The translations under genes and the position numbers were made by a program. A stretch of DNA of 6,270 nt from Promethearchaeota archaeon (GTDB taxonomy: Archaea > Asgardarchaeota > Lokiarchaeia > Sigynarchaeales > SOKP01): contig WJKD01000817.1 of the NCBI GenBank assembly GCA_014729315.1, forward strand, positions 1 to 6,270. Direction: 5' to 3'. This document shows, piece after piece, positions 1 through 6,270 of the stretch; position 1 is the stretch's first letter, and each line of letters opens with the position of its first letter. Under the pieces are notes generated by a model. It was not told the origin of the DNA. It did not search any database and was given only the letters and a program-made list of their open reading frames with translations.

Positions 1-114
1 CCTGAGCTCAGTTTGTACATACTCCCGGATGCGATCGTCACGGATATTCAAAAAACTCTCGATATATTCACTGTATTCATTGACTACGCGATCTCTTAAT
101 GAGAAGACATTCAT
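1..114 (-). CDS. DEAD/DEAH-box helicase, N-terminal fragment (runs off left edge)
   Basis: Only the first 38 codons are present and the frame is still open at base 1. The peptide starts MNVFSLRDRVVNEYSEYIES and continues with FLNIRDDRIREYV. From memory, the pattern 'M-N-V-F-x-L-R-D, then Y-x-x-Y-I-x-S-F, then I-R-D-x-R-I-R-x-Y-V' is the opening of very large (over 1,500 residues) DEAD/DEAH-box helicases, many ending in a DUF1998 domain, that sit beside Eco57I-type methyltransferases in defence islands. No helicase motif lies inside the window, so the product name rests on this N-terminal resemblance and on context. The ATG at 112-114 is supported by AAAGGGA six bases upstream. It begins 48 bases after the zinc-ribbon gene, so the two are probably co-transcribed. 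If the call is right, this is the ATP-driven DNA translocase or effector of the system. Alternatives are another large restriction subunit or an unrelated protein. Confidence 0.6.
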   Translation of the reverse strand, partial: MNVFSLRDRVVNEYSEYIESFLNIRDDRIREYVQTELR

Positions 115-120
115 TTTTTG

Positions 121-127
121 TCCCTTT
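121..127 (-). promoter_or_regulatory. Shine-Dalgarno site of the helicase gene
   Basis: On the minus strand this reads AAAGGGA, followed by CAAAAA and then the ATG at 114. The six-base spacing is normal and fixes the start of a gene too short in this window to be judged by length. Confidence 0.7.
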
Positions 128-162
128 ATAAAAATAATTCAGATTTTATTGAGTGACAACTT

Positions 163-819
163 TCAATCCAAAATGCTCATTGAATCAGCCAACCAAAATA
201 TATCACATCCTAAAACTGAAAATGATTTCAGTTTTGCAGAAACAATATCACCGCGATGAATTTCATTTGAAATTTCCGTGTCACTCGATATCCAGAATGT
301 ATAGCTTTCGATTTGTGATTCGCCTGTCATACCAGCATGTATGGTGATCTGTTTGACTATTGCAGGAATTATCTTTCCCAATTGACTTTCAGCTATCGAA
401 CCTCTTTGTACACATAATTTTTTATACGGATTTATGCCATCGACTATTTCACGGATCATTCCAACGACATCTTTTTTTCCATTTTCTTCTGGGTTTATTT
501 TTTTAATTGGATCATCCCATGATTTTTTCTGTACTATCTTTTCCTGAAATAAATGATCGATCTCAGGGATCTCTAAGCCAAGTTCTTCCGCTCGTTTGTT
601 AACAAGGGAATCTATTTGACTGCGTGAAAATCCGAACTTGTCGATTAGATATTCTGCACACAGATGTTTTGGCCAAGGTACTCCCAAATCGTCGAACAAT
701 ACACTACACCCACAATTACAGGTAAACAGATAAATCGACTTATCACAATACCGACAGCGAATGGGAAAAACACGTGACCCACACCATTCACCATGTACAG
801 CATGTCCGATAACTCTCAT
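163..819 (-). CDS. Zinc-ribbon protein of a helicase/methyltransferase locus
   Basis: A protein of about 218 residues. Numbered from the ATG at 819, the N-terminal 55 residues form a compact Cys/His module: C22-x2-C25, then C34, C36 and C38, then the block FDDLGVPWPKHLC ending in H52 and C54. This looks like a zinc ribbon. The arrangement 'CxYC - aromatic strand - C-x-C/G - FDDLG-PWP-x-H-x-C' resembles small uncharacterised proteins I recall next to DEAD/DEAH helicases and Eco57I-like methyltransferases, though I cannot confirm this here. Residues 55-130 are charged and mostly helical. Residues about 140-218 look beta-rich, with RGDIVSAKLKSF followed by a CDIFWLADS strand, which could be an OB-like nucleic-acid-binding fold (inference). 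There is no signal peptide or membrane segment, so it is cytoplasmic. Two adjacent ATGs lie at 822 and 819; the AGGAGGA is only 3 bases from the first and 6 from the second, so the second is preferred. A likely role is DNA- or RNA-binding partner of the helicase. Confidence 0.7.
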   Translation of the reverse strand: MRVIGHAVHGEWCGSRVFPIRCRYCDKSIYLFTCNCGCSVLFDDLGVPWPKHLCAEYLIDKFGFSRSQIDSLVNKRAEELGLEIPEIDHLFQEKIVQKKSWDDPIKKINPEENGKKDVVGMIREIVDGINPYKKLCVQRGSIAESQLGKIIPAIVKQITIHAGMTGESQIESYTFWISSDTEISNEIHRGDIVSAKLKSFSVLGCDIFWLADSMSILD

Positions 820-824
820 CATAA

Positions 825-831
825 TCCTCCT
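825..831 (-). promoter_or_regulatory. Shine-Dalgarno site deciding between two ATGs
   Basis: The minus strand reads AGGAGGATT followed by ATGATG. It is a near-consensus Shine-Dalgarno, and spacing favours the second ATG (819) over the first (822). The difference is one methionine. Confidence 0.75.
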
Positions 832-890
832 GTTGATGCAATAATTTGTGGAAAGTAATCATATTGATAACTTCATTATTAATTAAGATC

Positions 891-1658
891 TTATGGAGCA
901 TAAAATATCTTGTCAATAATTCTCGATAGTGGTCTTGATGAATTTATGTTGTCCAATTCCTTGAAAAATTCTCCGGGTTTATCTAGCTGTCTGAACTTTG
1001 GCATGGACATTTTGTTTCTTTCTAAATAATCAATAATATCTTCTCTAAGTCGACATAAGCATTCAATATATTTTTTTCTTGGGTATAATCGCTTAAACAA
1101 CTTGGCACTACCATTATCTATGGGAATAAAAGTATCGATGTTTAATAACGAAATCCACTTCGCATGATAAATATGGTCTGACTTAATTGGCAGTGTATTT
1201 AGTTCATTTTTCCAATATTTACTTAACCAGTCGTCACATATTAAACATTTTGAATTTTGTAAACTTATGGTCTCCCATTTTTCCTTGAAGAAATTAATCG
1301 CAGCAACAGCATTTTTGCCTCTTCCTTTTTCAATATTATTATTTTTAACATTCTCTCTTATTTTATAATGAACGAAGCATTCTAAAAAATGATTTAAATA
1401 TTTACTATAGGATATTTTTGGATCTATGACCCAATGACCTTCACATCCAAGCTTTTTACAAGTACAATTTTCCGAACACGGGCACTCTATAAATTTATAG
1501 AACCCATTTAAAGCATGATTCATTGCAAGAGGATATCGATTTTCATTCAAAGATGCCCAATAATTCGAAGTTCTTATCAACACTTTAAGAGAATCAGGTC
1601 CAAACGAATCAAAAAATTTTGGCTTTTCGGGACCACGAATTTGATTTAAAATGCCCAT
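891..1658 (-). CDS. Hypothetical protein with cysteine cluster
   Basis: A 255-residue protein I do not recognise. Residues 59-75 hold a dense cluster, C59-x-C61-x3-C65-x-C67-x4-C72-x2-H75, which looks like a metal-binding site, most likely zinc. A second CxxC pair lies at 138-141 (KCLICDDW) and a third C-x-C at 200-202. Residues 165-193 contain HAKWISLLNIDTFIPIDNGS followed by a basic helix. The 'helix - W - xLLN-x-D-x-F-x-P-I-D' shape resembles the 'SK-x-LHF-x-P-x-x-F-P-x-x-D' signature of helical, HhH-related proteins; this is a weak analogy only. The protein is rich in K, N, I and F, has no signal peptide or membrane helix, and is strongly AT-biased (15 G/C in the 60 bases 1201-1260). The ATG at 1656-1658 has AGGGGGA five bases upstream. 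The next gene lies 71 bases downstream. A role as accessory DNA-binding or sensor protein of the locus is inference from position. Confidence 0.6.
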   Translation of the reverse strand: MGILNQIRGPEKPKFFDSFGPDSLKVLIRTSNYWASLNENRYPLAMNHALNGFYKFIECPCSENCTCKKLGCEGHWVIDPKISYSKYLNHFLECFVHYKIRENVKNNNIEKGRGKNAVAAINFFKEKWETISLQNSKCLICDDWLSKYWKNELNTLPIKSDHIYHAKWISLLNIDTFIPIDNGSAKLFKRLYPRKKYIECLCRLREDIIDYLERNKMSMPKFRQLDKPGEFFKELDNINSSRPLSRIIDKIFYAP

Positions 1659-1794
1659 GTTTTCCCCCTATTATTTTAAATGTCCTTGATTAAGTAGTAA
1701 ATATTACTTTTAATTAGGTAGTGATTCCCACAATTCTCCTATTCCAACTTCTTCAGAAGGACCGTCCCAGAATCCTCATTAGGAACTAATAATC
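1659..1794. other. Longest intergenic gap, with a 21-codon open remnant
   Basis: This 136-base AT-rich gap separates two co-directional genes. I see no clear promoter boxes and no terminator with a U-tract. A short inverted repeat on the minus strand, AGTAA-TAT-TTACT, lies near 1695-1707 but is too weak to call. On the minus strand, 1775 down to 1713 is an open run of 21 codons between an in-frame TGA (1776-1778) and TAA (1710-1712). It encodes a Trp-rich acidic peptide ending EEVGIGELWESLPN. It has no start codon, so at most it is the decayed tail of a lost gene. Confidence 0.3.
1663..1669 (-). promoter_or_regulatory. Strong G5 Shine-Dalgarno site
   Basis: The minus strand reads TAGGGGGAAAAC before the ATG at 1658. 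The same G5 core precedes the 226-residue gene upstream (2481-2489), while the flanking core genes use AGGAGGA or AAAGGGA. Confidence 0.65.
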
Positions 1795-2475
1795 TTATTT
1801 ATTTTTTGCGCCTATCCCAAATAAAATCAAATCAATTTCCTGCGGCTGAAAATTAAATTTGTTTTTAAATTGATTTACGAACTGATTGTATTTGAGATAG
1901 AACGAAAATGATTCTTGAGGTTTATTGTCATTATCTATTATTGCTTTAACCAATGCCGGTGTCATGACATTATAATTTTTGCTGTCTTCAGCGTACAATA
2001 GAACAGTACACAGTGCTGCTCTAACACCACGAACTCCACAAAGTGCATTGTAGCTTCTTTCAATATTTTCATCATCTTTTGCGGACAATAAATTTACAAT
2101 CCGCTCTCTTAGTATTTTGAAATAGTCTTTATCAACTGCATAATATTGCTTTGCAGGATAAAGATTTCTTGAGATATTCGACATTAGAACACCAAAACGA
2201 TGTTGTGCAGGCACACCATTTGAATCATAATTATCAACATCAAGCAGGTTTAAAGCACCATAGCTATTTATTCCTTTCGCTTCTCGGACGTAAATATCTT
2301 CAGGAGTTATCTCTGTGATCGGCTTGGAAAGCAATGCAACGGCATTTTCTTCGCACGACTTACGATCTATCATTCTCTTTTCCCAGTTTGCCTTTTTGTT
2401 TTCTTCTTCAGCACTTCTTATTTTCGGATAAATCTCAGAATAAAATCGGTCATTCAGCAAAGATTGATCGAACAT
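1795..2475 (-). CDS. Helix-hairpin-helix (DNA-glycosylase-like) protein, probably non-catalytic
   Basis: A 226-residue, mostly helical cytoplasmic protein. Residues 144-172 read ALCGVRGVRAALCTVLLYAE and, a few residues on, Y-N-V-M-T-P. This lines up with the signature of HhH base-excision glycosylase-like proteins, L-x-G-V-G-x-x-x-A-S-A-x-L, then F/Y-x-V-x-D-x-R. The C-terminal segment at 193-224 (Y-x-x-Y, later PQEIDLILFGIGAK) matches the closing helices common in defence-associated members ('Y-x-x-F ... D-x-D-R-A-L-W-x-x-G-K'). The hairpin glycine is Arg149, the expected catalytic Asp is Thr172, and no Lys follows the hairpin as in OGG-type lyases. It therefore probably binds DNA without cutting. 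The N-terminal 50 residues are charged and coil-like. The ATG at 2473-2475 has AAAGGGGGA five bases upstream. It sits 48 bases after the acidic-protein gene and is likely in the same transcript. The family assignment is my own pattern match, with moderate certainty. Confidence 0.55.
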   Translation of the reverse strand: MFDQSLLNDRFYSEIYPKIRSAEEENKKANWEKRMIDRKSCEENAVALLSKPITEITPEDIYVREAKGINSYGALNLLDVDNYDSNGVPAQHRFGVLMSNISRNLYPAKQYYAVDKDYFKILRERIVNLLSAKDDENIERSYNALCGVRGVRAALCTVLLYAEDSKNYNVMTPALVKAIIDNDNKPQESFSFYLKYNQFVNQFKNKFNFQPQEIDLILFGIGAKNK

Positions 2476-2480
2476 GTCTA

Positions 2481-2489
2481 TCCCCCTTT
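2481..2489 (-). promoter_or_regulatory. Strong G5 Shine-Dalgarno site
   Basis: The minus strand reads AAAGGGGGA, then TAGAC, then the ATG at 2475. Spacing is normal and supports this start. An A8 tract lies upstream on the same strand (2506-2513), in non-coding sequence. Confidence 0.65.
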
Positions 2490-2523
2490 GGTTAGAATTA
2501 GTTGCTTTTTTTTATCACGGTTA

Positions 2524-3135
2524 TTAGATACAACAATGCCTTTCATTATACTCTTTAATAAAATCCCAAACAAAACTTATGAATTCTTTATCGATTCGAT
2601 ATTCAGGTTGATTTGCAATAAGCAAAAGTTTTCCAATTAATAGTACATCTTTTTCATAAAAAGAATTCCGCCTGCTTTTTTTATATCGATCTAGTTCATA
2701 TTCGAAAAGCTGTTTTAGGAAAAATTTAAGATTCCCATGAAAGGGAATATATAAATAATCTTGATCAGGAAAGCGTTCACTATACTGCAAGATTAAGTCA
2801 TACCAATCTCCTAAAATATTCGTTTCGGCGGCATCGCTAATTAATTCCATTCTCTTGCGCTCGATTAAATCTTTCAAAAGTTTTTCTAAATCTGAATTAT
2901 CCCAGCCATCTTCCGGATATTCACCTTCACAATACATATCATGAATTTCTTCAAAATCGCTCCACTCGAAATAATAGTCAAAAATATCCAAAGACTTTAT
3001 CATGTCTATTGATACTTCCTTGAAAAGCTCAGCTGCATTCGCACCTCTATATATAATTCTGCTCTCCACTACTCCTTCTTTATAAAGATAAATTAAAGCA
3101 GCTTGATGGGTAGTAAATATTGATACGGGATCCAT
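2524..3135 (-). CDS. Hypothetical acidic protein
   Basis: A 203-residue protein I do not recognise. It begins MDPVSIFTTHQAALIYLYKE and reads as helical throughout. Residues 50-89 are strikingly acidic and aromatic: 15 Asp or Glu in 40 residues, with the run YCEGEYPEDGWDNSDLE. The C-terminal part (130-198) is amphipathic helices with a basic patch (DRYKKSRRNSFYEKD) and ends in NERHCCI. There is no catalytic motif, signal peptide, or sustained hydrophobic stretch long enough for a membrane helix. It lies 35 bases downstream of the methyltransferase stop codon and 48 bases before the HhH-like gene, so translation within one transcript is likely. The start has only a weak GGA seven bases upstream, so a later Met (residue 45) cannot be excluded, though it would remove the conserved-looking N-terminus. 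The acidic, DNA-mimic-like or immunity-like composition hints at a binding or inhibitory role towards a neighbour; this is inference only. Confidence 0.55.
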   Translation of the reverse strand: MDPVSIFTTHQAALIYLYKEGVVESRIIYRGANAAELFKEVSIDMIKSLDIFDYYFEWSDFEEIHDMYCEGEYPEDGWDNSDLEKLLKDLIERKRMELISDAAETNILGDWYDLILQYSERFPDQDYLYIPFHGNLKFFLKQLFEYELDRYKKSRRNSFYEKDVLLIGKLLLIANQPEYRIDKEFISFVWDFIKEYNERHCCI

Positions 3136-3170
3136 CGCATTATCCAGTGTTTAGATGTATTATTTTAAAA

Positions 3171-6100
3171 TCAAAGTGATCTCTTTTCCAACTCCCCGCG
3201 CTCCAACCGATCCCACGCCTCCAAAACCAGTCGCCGTGTCCGGTATTCGCCGTATTTTTTGATCTCTTTTTCTTTCAGTACCCGAAACGTCTCTCCCGGA
3301 AAATCCGGTCCATACACATCTTGTGGATCAAGAATGTAGCGCAGCTCATCTCGGGTGAGACCGTATAGTTTTGCATAATAAGCGTCCAACTCGGCTCGGA
3401 GCAGGGCACGGCGGTCTTCGTCCCAGGTGAAAGGTTCGCCATTGTAGCCCATGTCTTCGGCGAATAGTTTTAAGCTATCAGAAGTATAAACTAACTCCAG
3501 AACTTTGGTCGACATGAGATCGGTATAATTATCTTCATAGCTACTTATATGAATGATTGGAAGTTGCTTTAATAGGAAAAAATTCATGTGTGTTCCTGCT
3601 ATTTTTTGGCGCGCCAAATAATCGAAAACCAAACTGTTAAAATTAGATAAAAGACAACATAATTTTTTCGTGTTTTTGATAGTAGACAAAATGATGGGAG
3701 CATTATTGCCTATCCCAAAAGCAGGTACTATGCTAAAGATACCGGTCCTTTCATTAGTAGCATTGGTTATATCTCTAAAGCACATTAACCAATTAGGGCA
3801 TCGGTTTTCGATTATGGATTTTGCTAAATTGACAGGATTATCGTATAAGGTTATGATATTATTCAAATCAGAAAAAGTTAATGGATATTTCTTTTCAAAA
3901 TTTTGTACAGCAAGGTAGTTAATTACAGAATTATAAATTGAATCAAAAGCTGGATTGAATTTTCTAATTAAAATATCGGTACCCTCTTTTTCTTTGCCAT
4001 TATTTAAAGCATACCCGGCTAACCAATCGGTCAATATAGTCAAAATATTTTTCTTATTTTTAAGTTTAAAGGCAGTTATTAAAGCAGAAGGAACATCTGA
4101 AACCCGATAAACAACTTCATCTTTACTTACCCAATATCTTGGCATAACAATATAATTTGGATCAGCATACTGATCTGCCGATGGTATCGGTAAGTGGGTA
4201 CTGGATGAATTCGGATCAACGCCCTCGTAAGAGCCAAATCGGTGGTCATATTGCCAAATCATCTTAGCTTCGTAAAGGGGGACTCTGTTTTCGGCAGGTT
4301 CAGAATAAAAAAGGTTGCTATCATTAGCCATATCAATCATTCGCAAAAAGGATATTCCCCAAGGACTCTTACCAGTCCGCTCATTCACCAATACAGGCAC
4401 TCTTTGATAAATCTTCTTCGTCAACTCTGCATCCACTTTTGTGCGAAAAACCGGCACGGTTCGGGTATTAGGGTTAATTAGTTCTATATCATCTGCCGAC
4501 AACGTAAACTGGCGTGTCTCATCATCCAGATGTTCTGTGCGAGTAAGAAAAAATGAAAATTTTGCAGCTTCAATCGCCTGCGCTGACAATGTTAGCAAGG
4601 AGAATTTGTAACGGCTGTCGACAGCTTGAAATAGCTTTTCACGATTTTCAAAATCGAACAAACTCACTAATGAGTGAGTGTCGTTAACATCGGCAAAAAA
4701 CGCTTTGTATGTATCGTCGGTAGCAATTCCCGTCGGCACAATAACACCGGTGCGTCCTGTCTCATTCATCAATTCACGCGACTGCTCAGCAAAGAGTGCA
4801 TACGTATTAATATCCCCTCTCGCCGTCAGTTCAAACCGCCCGCTCGCCCGAACAAAACGACTGACAGCTTCCGCATCATGTTTGGCTTCTTCAAATTCTT
4901 TTGCCAATCCCGGATTTTTCTTTTTCAATTCTTTGATCAAACGCGTCCGTGCCGCTTTATTCGGCGCGTTAGCAATTTCCGGATCACGGGTGGCGAAAAA
5001 TTCCTGTTCCTGTAATTTAATCCGTTCCCAGGGTGGATTTCCCAGTACCACATCAAATCCACCAGCGTTCATTACCTCGGGAAATTCCAGTTGCCAGTGA
5101 AAAAAGCGGTGTTTCTGTGCAAGTGCATTTGCCATGCCTACCAATTGTCCATGAACCGCTCCGGGATTTTCAAGGTAATGCATTAATTTTTCATGCGTGG
5201 GAATGGCAGGGTCTTGTTCATTATTTAATGGACAGAAAAAAGCGGCTGTCCAGATATTGGCAGCGGTCCATTGTTTGTACCAGTTGGGATCTTTATCCCG
5301 TAATTCATGGTAAAACTGTTCTTTTTGTTTAACTTTTTGTGTGTCATCATCCGGAATGTTTGCAAGCTCGCTAAAAGCTTCGGCAAAATATTTCGTTTCA
5401 GCAGCCTCTTTGCCTTCGAAAGCAAGCTCTATTTGCGCCGATTCACGCTCTTTTTTATTCCGTTTTCGAATAGCAGCCGCAACTTCCTTGTTATCGCCAG
5501 TCACCGGCTTGAACGCGTCATCGGGGATGCCTTTCTTAACCACTCCCATATCGAATACACCAACCAGACTGTTGCCGCATTTGATATGATGATCCAGAAA
5601 AGTCAAAGGCTTGCCTTTGTTGTGTCCCTCCAGCCACAACGCCACCTTGCACAAATCCACTGCCAGAGGATTCAGGTCAACGCCATAAATACAATGCTGG
5701 ATTATATCCCGTACTGCTGATCGGAATTGAGTGGGAGTTGGTTGGTCCTCTTCAAAGCGCACCTTCGCCAGTTCTTTACCAACACGTCTCGCAGCAGCCA
5801 ATAAAAAGTGTCCTGACCCGGAAGCAGCATCACAGATTTTAAGATTTAATAGCGCCTTTTCTTTCTCATCTTTGGTGGTACAATCCCTCAATCTTTCTTC
5901 CATGACCGGAACTAAGGCGCTTTTAATCAATTCCTGCACCAGCTCCGGTCTGGTATAGTAGGAACCAGTCGATTTGCGTTCTGTACCAAATACCAGATTA
6001 AATTTCCATTCGGAATTATGATTTTCAATGACAGGTTGATAATCGAGCAAACTTTCATATACTGAACCAAGCTCTTCTACATCCAGGTAAGCATAGTTAA

Positions 6101-6270
6101 TGCGTCGAGTTATAAGTTTATCTTTGAATAAAGAGAGATGAGCAAATCCTTGCAAAAAATCCCGATTAAGAAGCCGTGCATTTTCCAAGTCGGGCATGGA
6201 ACGTGGACCAAACAGATCACCATTCAATGGTGCCACTCCCAATTTCTTGCCAATGTTTTCATTACAGTAC
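3171..6270 (-). CDS. Eco57I/PglX-like N6-adenine DNA methyltransferase, N-terminus cut by right edge
   Basis: The frame is open to the window edge (nine codons precede a TTG at 6242, reading YCNENIGKK), so the TTG is internal and several hundred N-terminal residues are missing. Numbering from that TTG, about 1,023 residues are seen. Visible motifs are: ELGSVYESLL at 57-66; motif X, GSYYT at 93-97; the SAM-binding motif I, DAASGSGHF at 138-146; GVDLNPLA at 187-194 with the following CKVALWLEGH; and the catalytic motif IV, NPPW at 402-405 preceded by GGFDVVLG. A further helix-strand segment, NTYALFAEQSRELMNETGR to GVIVPTG, spans about 479-505. This set is a gamma-class adenine-N6 methyltransferase with all key residues intact. 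Residues about 600-920 are the target-recognition region. The C-terminus carries LDPQDVYGPDFPGETFRVLK and EYRTRRLVLEAWD, which I recall from large methyltransferases paired with helicases. It is expected to methylate host adenines and so protect self DNA. No nuclease motif is visible in this part. Alternatives are DISARM DrmMI, BREX PglX or a type IIG enzyme. Confidence 0.9.
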   Translation of the reverse strand, partial: YCNENIGKKLGVAPLNGDLFGPRSMPDLENARLLNRDFLQGFAHLSLFKDKLITRRINYAYLDVEELGSVYESLLDYQPVIENHNSEWKFNLVFGTERKSTGSYYTRPELVQELIKSALVPVMEERLRDCTTKDEKEKALLNLKICDAASGSGHFLLAAARRVGKELAKVRFEEDQPTPTQFRSAVRDIIQHCIYGVDLNPLAVDLCKVALWLEGHNKGKPLTFLDHHIKCGNSLVGVFDMGVVKKGIPDDAFKPVTGDNKEVAAAIRKRNKKERESAQIELAFEGKEAAETKYFAEAFSELANIPDDDTQKVKQKEQFYHELRDKDPNWYKQWTAANIWTAAFFCPLNNEQDPAIPTHEKLMHYLENPGAVHGQLVGMANALAQKHRFFHWQLEFPEVMNAGGFDVVLGNPPWERIKLQEQEFFATRDPEIANAPNKAARTRLIKELKKKNPGLAKEFEEAKHDAEAVSRFVRASGRFELTARGDINTYALFAEQSRELMNETGRTGVIVPTGIATDDTYKAFFADVNDTHSLVSLFDFENREKLFQAVDSRYKFSLLTLSAQAIEAAKFSFFLTRTEHLDDETRQFTLSADDIELINPNTRTVPVFRTKVDAELTKKIYQRVPVLVNERTGKSPWGISFLRMIDMANDSNLFYSEPAENRVPLYEAKMIWQYDHRFGSYEGVDPNSSSTHLPIPSADQYADPNYIVMPRYWVSKDEVVYRVSDVPSALITAFKLKNKKNILTILTDWLAGYALNNGKEKEGTDILIRKFNPAFDSIYNSVINYLAVQNFEKKYPLTFSDLNNIITLYDNPVNLAKSIIENRCPNWLMCFRDITNATNERTGIFSIVPAFGIGNNAPIILSTIKNTKKLCCLLSNFNSLVFDYLARQKIAGTHMNFFLLKQLPIIHISSYEDNYTDLMSTKVLELVYTSDSLKLFAEDMGYNGEPFTWDEDRRALLRAELDAYYAKLYGLTRDELRYILDPQDVYGPDFPGETFRVLKEKEIKKYGEYRTRRLVLEAWDRLERGELEKRSL

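Noticed and set aside
1071..1077. T7 run inside the 255-residue gene (and another at 498-504 in the zinc-ribbon gene) as contingency loci
   Set aside because: Seven-base A/T runs are expected in genes this AT-rich; both frames are intact and no in-phase alternative is seen.
1750..1760. CTTC-TTCA-GAAG hairpin as a terminator
   Set aside because: The stem is only four base pairs and no U-tract follows on the minus strand.
2506..2513. T8/A8 homopolymer as phase-variation tract or terminator
   Set aside because: It is intergenic, so slippage would not shift a frame, and no stable hairpin precedes it on the minus strand.
3605..3618. Perfect 14-base palindrome TTTGGCGCGCCAAA
   Set aside because: It lies inside the methyltransferase frame and encodes LARQ in the protein segment FDYLARQK. 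Codon constraint plus chance explains it better than an operator, although it stands out in an AT-rich block.
4678..5100. Plus-strand open frame of 140 codons
   Set aside because: It is antisense to the methyltransferase catalytic region (around NPPW), has low-complexity Ser/Pro/Asn content and no ribosome-binding site; it is a shadow of the real gene.
5307..5720. Plus-strand open frame of 137 codons
   Set aside because: It is antisense to the methyltransferase, with no motif or ribosome-binding site; shadow frame.

Overview
The window carries one minus-strand gene block whose two outer genes run off the edges. In transcription order (right to left) it holds: the C-terminal ~1,030 residues of an Eco57I/PglX-like N6-adenine DNA methyltransferase; three small proteins of 203, 226 and 255 residues that I cannot name from memory; a ~218-residue zinc-ribbon protein; and the first 38 codons of what looks like a very large DEAD/DEAH-box helicase. 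Gaps are 35, 48, 136, 71 and 48 bases, and all six genes point the same way. This suggests one operon, although the 136-base gap could hold an internal promoter.

The layout suggests an anti-phage, restriction-modification-like locus. A large adenine methyltransferase would mark self DNA and a large helicase would act on unmarked DNA. This is the general logic of DISARM class 1 (DrmMI with helicase proteins), Druantia (DruE helicase with DUF1998) and BREX (PglX). The visible gene set does not match any of these completely. The methyltransferase, zinc-ribbon protein and helicase look like the core. The three small genes between them look like an accessory cassette: they are AT-rich, and their products include a degenerate helix-hairpin-helix (DNA-glycosylase-like) protein, a cysteine-cluster protein and a very acidic protein.

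Base composition is patchy. Ends of the methyltransferase gene reach about 50-60% GC in individual 60-base blocks. Its C-terminal middle section (about 3481-4140) and the small genes fall to about 23-35%. This fits exchange of the target-recognition part and recruitment of the small genes from elsewhere.

The organism is bacterial, with clear Shine-Dalgarno sequences (AAAGGGGGA, AGGGGGA, AGGAGGA, AAAGGGA) and moderate to low GC. Nothing visible fixes the phylum. There is no tRNA, rRNA, CRISPR array, insertion sequence or convincing terminator, and no gene-free stretch longer than 136 bases.
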